Shown here: positions 61,912 to 64,000 of the stretch, one piece after another
How the letters are laid out: each line of letters starts with the position of its first letter
Position numbering within the stretch: the stretch's first letter is position 1
Source: Robiginitomaculum sp.
GTDB lineage: Bacteria > Pseudomonadota > Alphaproteobacteria > Caulobacterales > Maricaulaceae
Length of the DNA: 64,000 nucleotides
NCBI GenBank assembly: GCA_021776525.1
Contig: JAJFFT010000004.1
Coordinates: forward strand, 904,499 to 968,498
Direction: 5' to 3'
Program-made: the position numbers and the translations under genes
The notes under the pieces: model-generated
Databases searched by the model: none
What the model was told of the DNA's origin: nothing
What the model saw: the letters and a program-made list of their open reading frames with translations, nothing else

Positions 61912-63462
61912 TTATTCCCACTCGATTGTGCCGGGTGGTTTCGAGGTAATATCATACACTACACGGTTAATGCCACGCACTTCATTGATTATTCTTGTCG
62001 ACATCCGCCCCAATACATCATGATCAAAGGTAAAATAATCGGCGGTCATGCCATCGGTGGAGGTTACGGCGCGTAAGGCCAGTACATAGTCATAAGTGCG
62101 CTCATCCCCCATCACGCCGACGGTGCGCACGGGCAACAACACTGCAAAGGCCTGCCAAATGTCATCATAAAGCCCGGTTTTTTTGATCTCGTCCAAATAT
62201 ATGGCATCGGCCTTTTGCAAGATGGCAACGCGTTCGGGCGTAATCTCGCCGGGAATACGAATGGCCAGACCTGGTCCTGGAAAGGGATGACGGGCCACGA
62301 ATTGCTCGTTCAGGCCCAATTCGCGCCCCAAGGCGCGCACTTCGTCCTTGAACAGTTCTCGCAGGGGTTCCACCAGCTTCATTTTCATGCGCTCAGGCAG
62401 GCCGCCGACATTATGGTGTGATTTGATGGTCACCGACGGGCCGCCATCAAAAGAGACACTTTCGATCACATCCGGGTAGAGGGTGCCTTGCGCCAAAAAG
62501 TCTGCGCCGCCAACGGCGCTGGCTTCACGATCAAAAATATCAATAAACAGGCCGCCGATGATTTTGCGTTTTTTCTCTGGGTCGGAAACCCCGGCCAGTC
62601 TGTCCAAAAACTCATCACCTGCATCCACAGAAATAAGCGGGATATTGTAATGGTCGCGAAACAGGCTGACCACTTCGTCGGCTTCGTTGGCACGCATCAG
62701 GCCAGTATCAACGAACACGCAGGTCAGCTGATCACCAATGGCTTCGTGCAGTAAAACCGCCACAACCGATGAATCCACCCCGCCAGAAAGGCCGCAAATG
62801 ACTTTGCCTTTGCCCACTTGTTTGCGGATTTTGGCGATCTCTTCAGCGCGAAAGGCAGCCATGGTCCAATCGCCCAAAAGGCCAGCAATACCATGGGTAA
62901 AATTACGTAAAATTTGCGCGCCGCACGGGGTGTGCACCACTTCGGGGTGAAACTGCACCGCATAGATTTTGCGTGCCTCGTCGGCAATGGCCGCATAGGG
63001 GGCGTTCTGCGATCTGGCAATGACGTCAAAGCCACCGGGCAGGCTTTCCACCCGGTCGCCATGGCTCATCCAGACGGTTTCAACGGGCGAAAGGCCGGCA
63101 AACAACGGACTGTCTTTGATAATCTCAATCTCGGCGCGGCCAAACTCGCGGCTGTCGCTGCTTTGGACCTTGCCGCCCAACTGTTCACAGATCACCTGTT
63201 CGCCATAACAAATGCCCAAAATGGGCACATCCAAATCAAAGATCGCCTTGGGCGCGCGGGGGCTGTTATCCCAATGGACCGACGAGGGGCCACCAGAAAG
63301 GATCACCGCCTTGGGGGCAAAACGGTCCAAAAAACCATCGCCCAGCCGGTTATAGGGGTGCACCTCGCAATAGATGCCGCTTTCGCGTAAACGCCGCGCG
63401 ATCAGTTGTGTAACCTGGCTGCCAAAATCAACAATCAGAACGTGTTCGTGCGGGGTGCTCAT
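61912..63462 (-). CDS. guaA: GMP synthase (glutamine-hydrolysing)
   Basis: A 516-residue two-domain enzyme that aminates XMP to GMP. The N-terminal class I glutamine amidotransferase has the nucleophile in GICYGEQ and His/Glu in [11 protein letters not shown]. The ATP pyrophosphatase domain has the P-loop [15 protein letters not shown], and the C-terminal dimerisation domain includes [17 protein letters not shown] and ends KPPGTIEWE, as in this family. The start overlaps the stop of rsmB by four bases. The order rsmB-guaA is retained in many alphaproteobacteria. Confidence 0.98.
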   Translation of the reverse strand: MSTPHEHVLIVDFGSQVTQLIARRLRESGIYCEVHPYNRLGDGFLDRFAPKAVILSGGPSSVHWDNSPRAPKAIFDLDVPILGICYGEQVICEQLGGKVQSSDSREFGRAEIEIIKDSPLFAGLSPVETVWMSHGDRVESLPGGFDVIARSQNAPYAAIADEARKIYAVQFHPEVVHTPCGAQILRNFTHGIAGLLGDWTMAAFRAEEIAKIRKQVGKGKVICGLSGGVDSSVVAVLLHEAIGDQLTCVFVDTGLMRANEADEVVSLFRDHYNIPLISVDAGDEFLDRLAGVSDPEKKRKIIGGLFIDIFDREASAVGGADFLAQGTLYPDVIESVSFDGGPSVTIKSHHNVGGLPERMKMKLVEPLRELFKDEVRALGRELGLNEQFVARHPFPGPGLAIRIPGEITPERVAILQKADAIYLDEIKKTGLYDDIWQAFAVLLPVRTVGVMGDERTYDYVLALRAVTSTDGMTADYFTFDHDVLGRMSTRIINEVRGINRVVYDITSKPPGTIEWE

Positions 63463-64000
63463 GCATCTCTCTCCAACAGAGCAACAAAAAAGCCATCGGT
63501 GCCGATGCGTGCCGGGCTAAGGCGTAAAGCCCCGTCCGGGGTTTCGCAAGGCAGTAAAGCCGCCTTGCCATCTTCGGCCAACAGGCCGCTTTTTTCCATA
63601 TTCTGCAACACCGGGGCAAAATGGAAATCTTTATGAGTTTCTAGAAATGCGGCCAGCCGGTCTTCGTTTTCTTCCATAAAGACCGAACAGGTCACATAGA
63701 CCAGATGCCCGCCGGGGCGCACAAAGGGGGCAGCCTCGGTCAAGACGGTGTCCTGTTCGCGCTGGCGGCGTTCCAATTGTTGTTCGGTCAGGCGCCATTT
63801 AGTGTCCGGGTGGCGTCGCCATGTACCGGACCCGGTGCAGGGCGCATCAACAAACACCACATCCATTTTACCCTGGTGCTCGTCAGGTATGCCCCCATCA
63901 ACCGGGTTGCACACCTGTACATTGCGCACTCCGGCGCGTTTGGTGCGGTGGTAAAGCGGCTTTAACCGGCGCGCATCGCGGTCATAAGCATAAAGCTGGC
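63459..64000 (-). CDS. rsmB: RsmB/NOP2-family 16S rRNA m5C methyltransferase, 3' part
   Basis: The frame is open to the right edge, giving about 180 C-terminal residues. It has [20 protein letters not shown] (motif IV with the Cys of APC) and [15 protein letters not shown] (motif VI with the nucleophilic TC), as in m5C RNA methyltransferases that methylate 16S rRNA near C967. The upstream visible residues ([20 protein letters not shown]) fit the SAM-binding core. Its stop overlaps the guaA start. The N-terminal NusB-like domain is out of view. Confidence 0.88.
   Translation of the reverse strand, partial: QLYAYDRDARRLKPLYHRTKRAGVRNVQVCNPVDGGIPDEHQGKMDVVFVDAPCTGSGTWRRHPDTKWRLTEQQLERRQREQDTVLTEAAPFVRPGGHLVYVTCSVFMEENEDRLAAFLETHKDFHFAPVLQNMEKSGLLAEDGKAALLPCETPDGALRLSPARIGTDGFFVALLERDA

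Overview
The window is from an alphaproteobacterium of moderate GC content; order not determined. The gene content points to an aerobic heterotroph: glutathione-dependent formaldehyde oxidation, a molybdenum-type NAD-linked formate dehydrogenase, a ferredoxin plus thioredoxin-reductase-like ferredoxin reductase, a LuxR solo, a TonB receptor and aromatic-acid enzymes. Genes are closely packed, many with ATGA-type overlaps, and accessory segments are concentrated beside tRNA genes.

Layout. 1-7951: 5' part of a 7TMR-DISM sensor gene (runs off the edge), S-formylglutathione hydrolase and class III alcohol dehydrogenase (formaldehyde to formate), a secreted amidohydrolase behind two palindromes, tRNA-Arg, an orphan ABC ATPase, a CHCC zinc protein and an SMP-30-like propeller. 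7952-12952 is accessory: a DUF4386 membrane pair, a dense array of covarying hairpins, a beta-lactamase-family gene between a solo IS right end and a decayed IS3-family copy, and directly behind that IS a beheaded JAMM protease gene resembling CBASS Cap3. 12953-20073: tRNA-Lys, LuxR solo, ferredoxin and its reductase, chorismate mutase, HPt protein, an Asn/His/Arg-rich secreted protein, two SIMPL proteins, a peptidase fossil and tRNA-Ile(CAT).

20395-28689 is one formate/C1 operon: fhs, folD, fdsG, fdsB, fdsA, fdhD. With the formaldehyde genes it lets the cell oxidise formate to CO2 with NADH production or charge it onto tetrahydrofolate. 28767-37838 is a cluster for an unidentified amino compound: an aminotransferase-kinase fusion, a secernin-like C69 hydrolase, and on the other strand a TetR-ThDP enzyme-epimerase-SDR operon with a perfect operator palindrome, plus a frameshifted nitrilase-family gene. 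37944-40367 holds small enzymes and a GST/HxlR divergent pair.

40400-46831 is a 6.4-kb integrative element at the 3' end of tRNA-Ser(GCT), with a tyrosine recombinase, direct att repeats, sub-terminal arm-like repeats, an AlpA-like regulator, a HUH replication-initiator-like protein, a PC4-like protein and a Sel1-repeat protein. 47095-49632: polysaccharide glycosyl-phosphotransferase and sulfotransferase. 49839-51072: an AT-rich two-gene cassette (DUF5343 plus Swt1-like HEPN protein with an Rx4H motif), the best candidate here for an undescribed defence or toxin-antitoxin module. 51373-61891: membrane peroxiredoxin, maleylacetoacetate isomerase, 4-hydroxyphenylpyruvate dioxygenase, PhyH oxygenase, three VOC proteins, TonB receptor, an Fe-S-type HTH regulator with a divergent operator, a lipoprotein methyltransferase and an aryl-CoA ligase. 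61912-64000: guaA and the 3' part of an rsmB-like gene.
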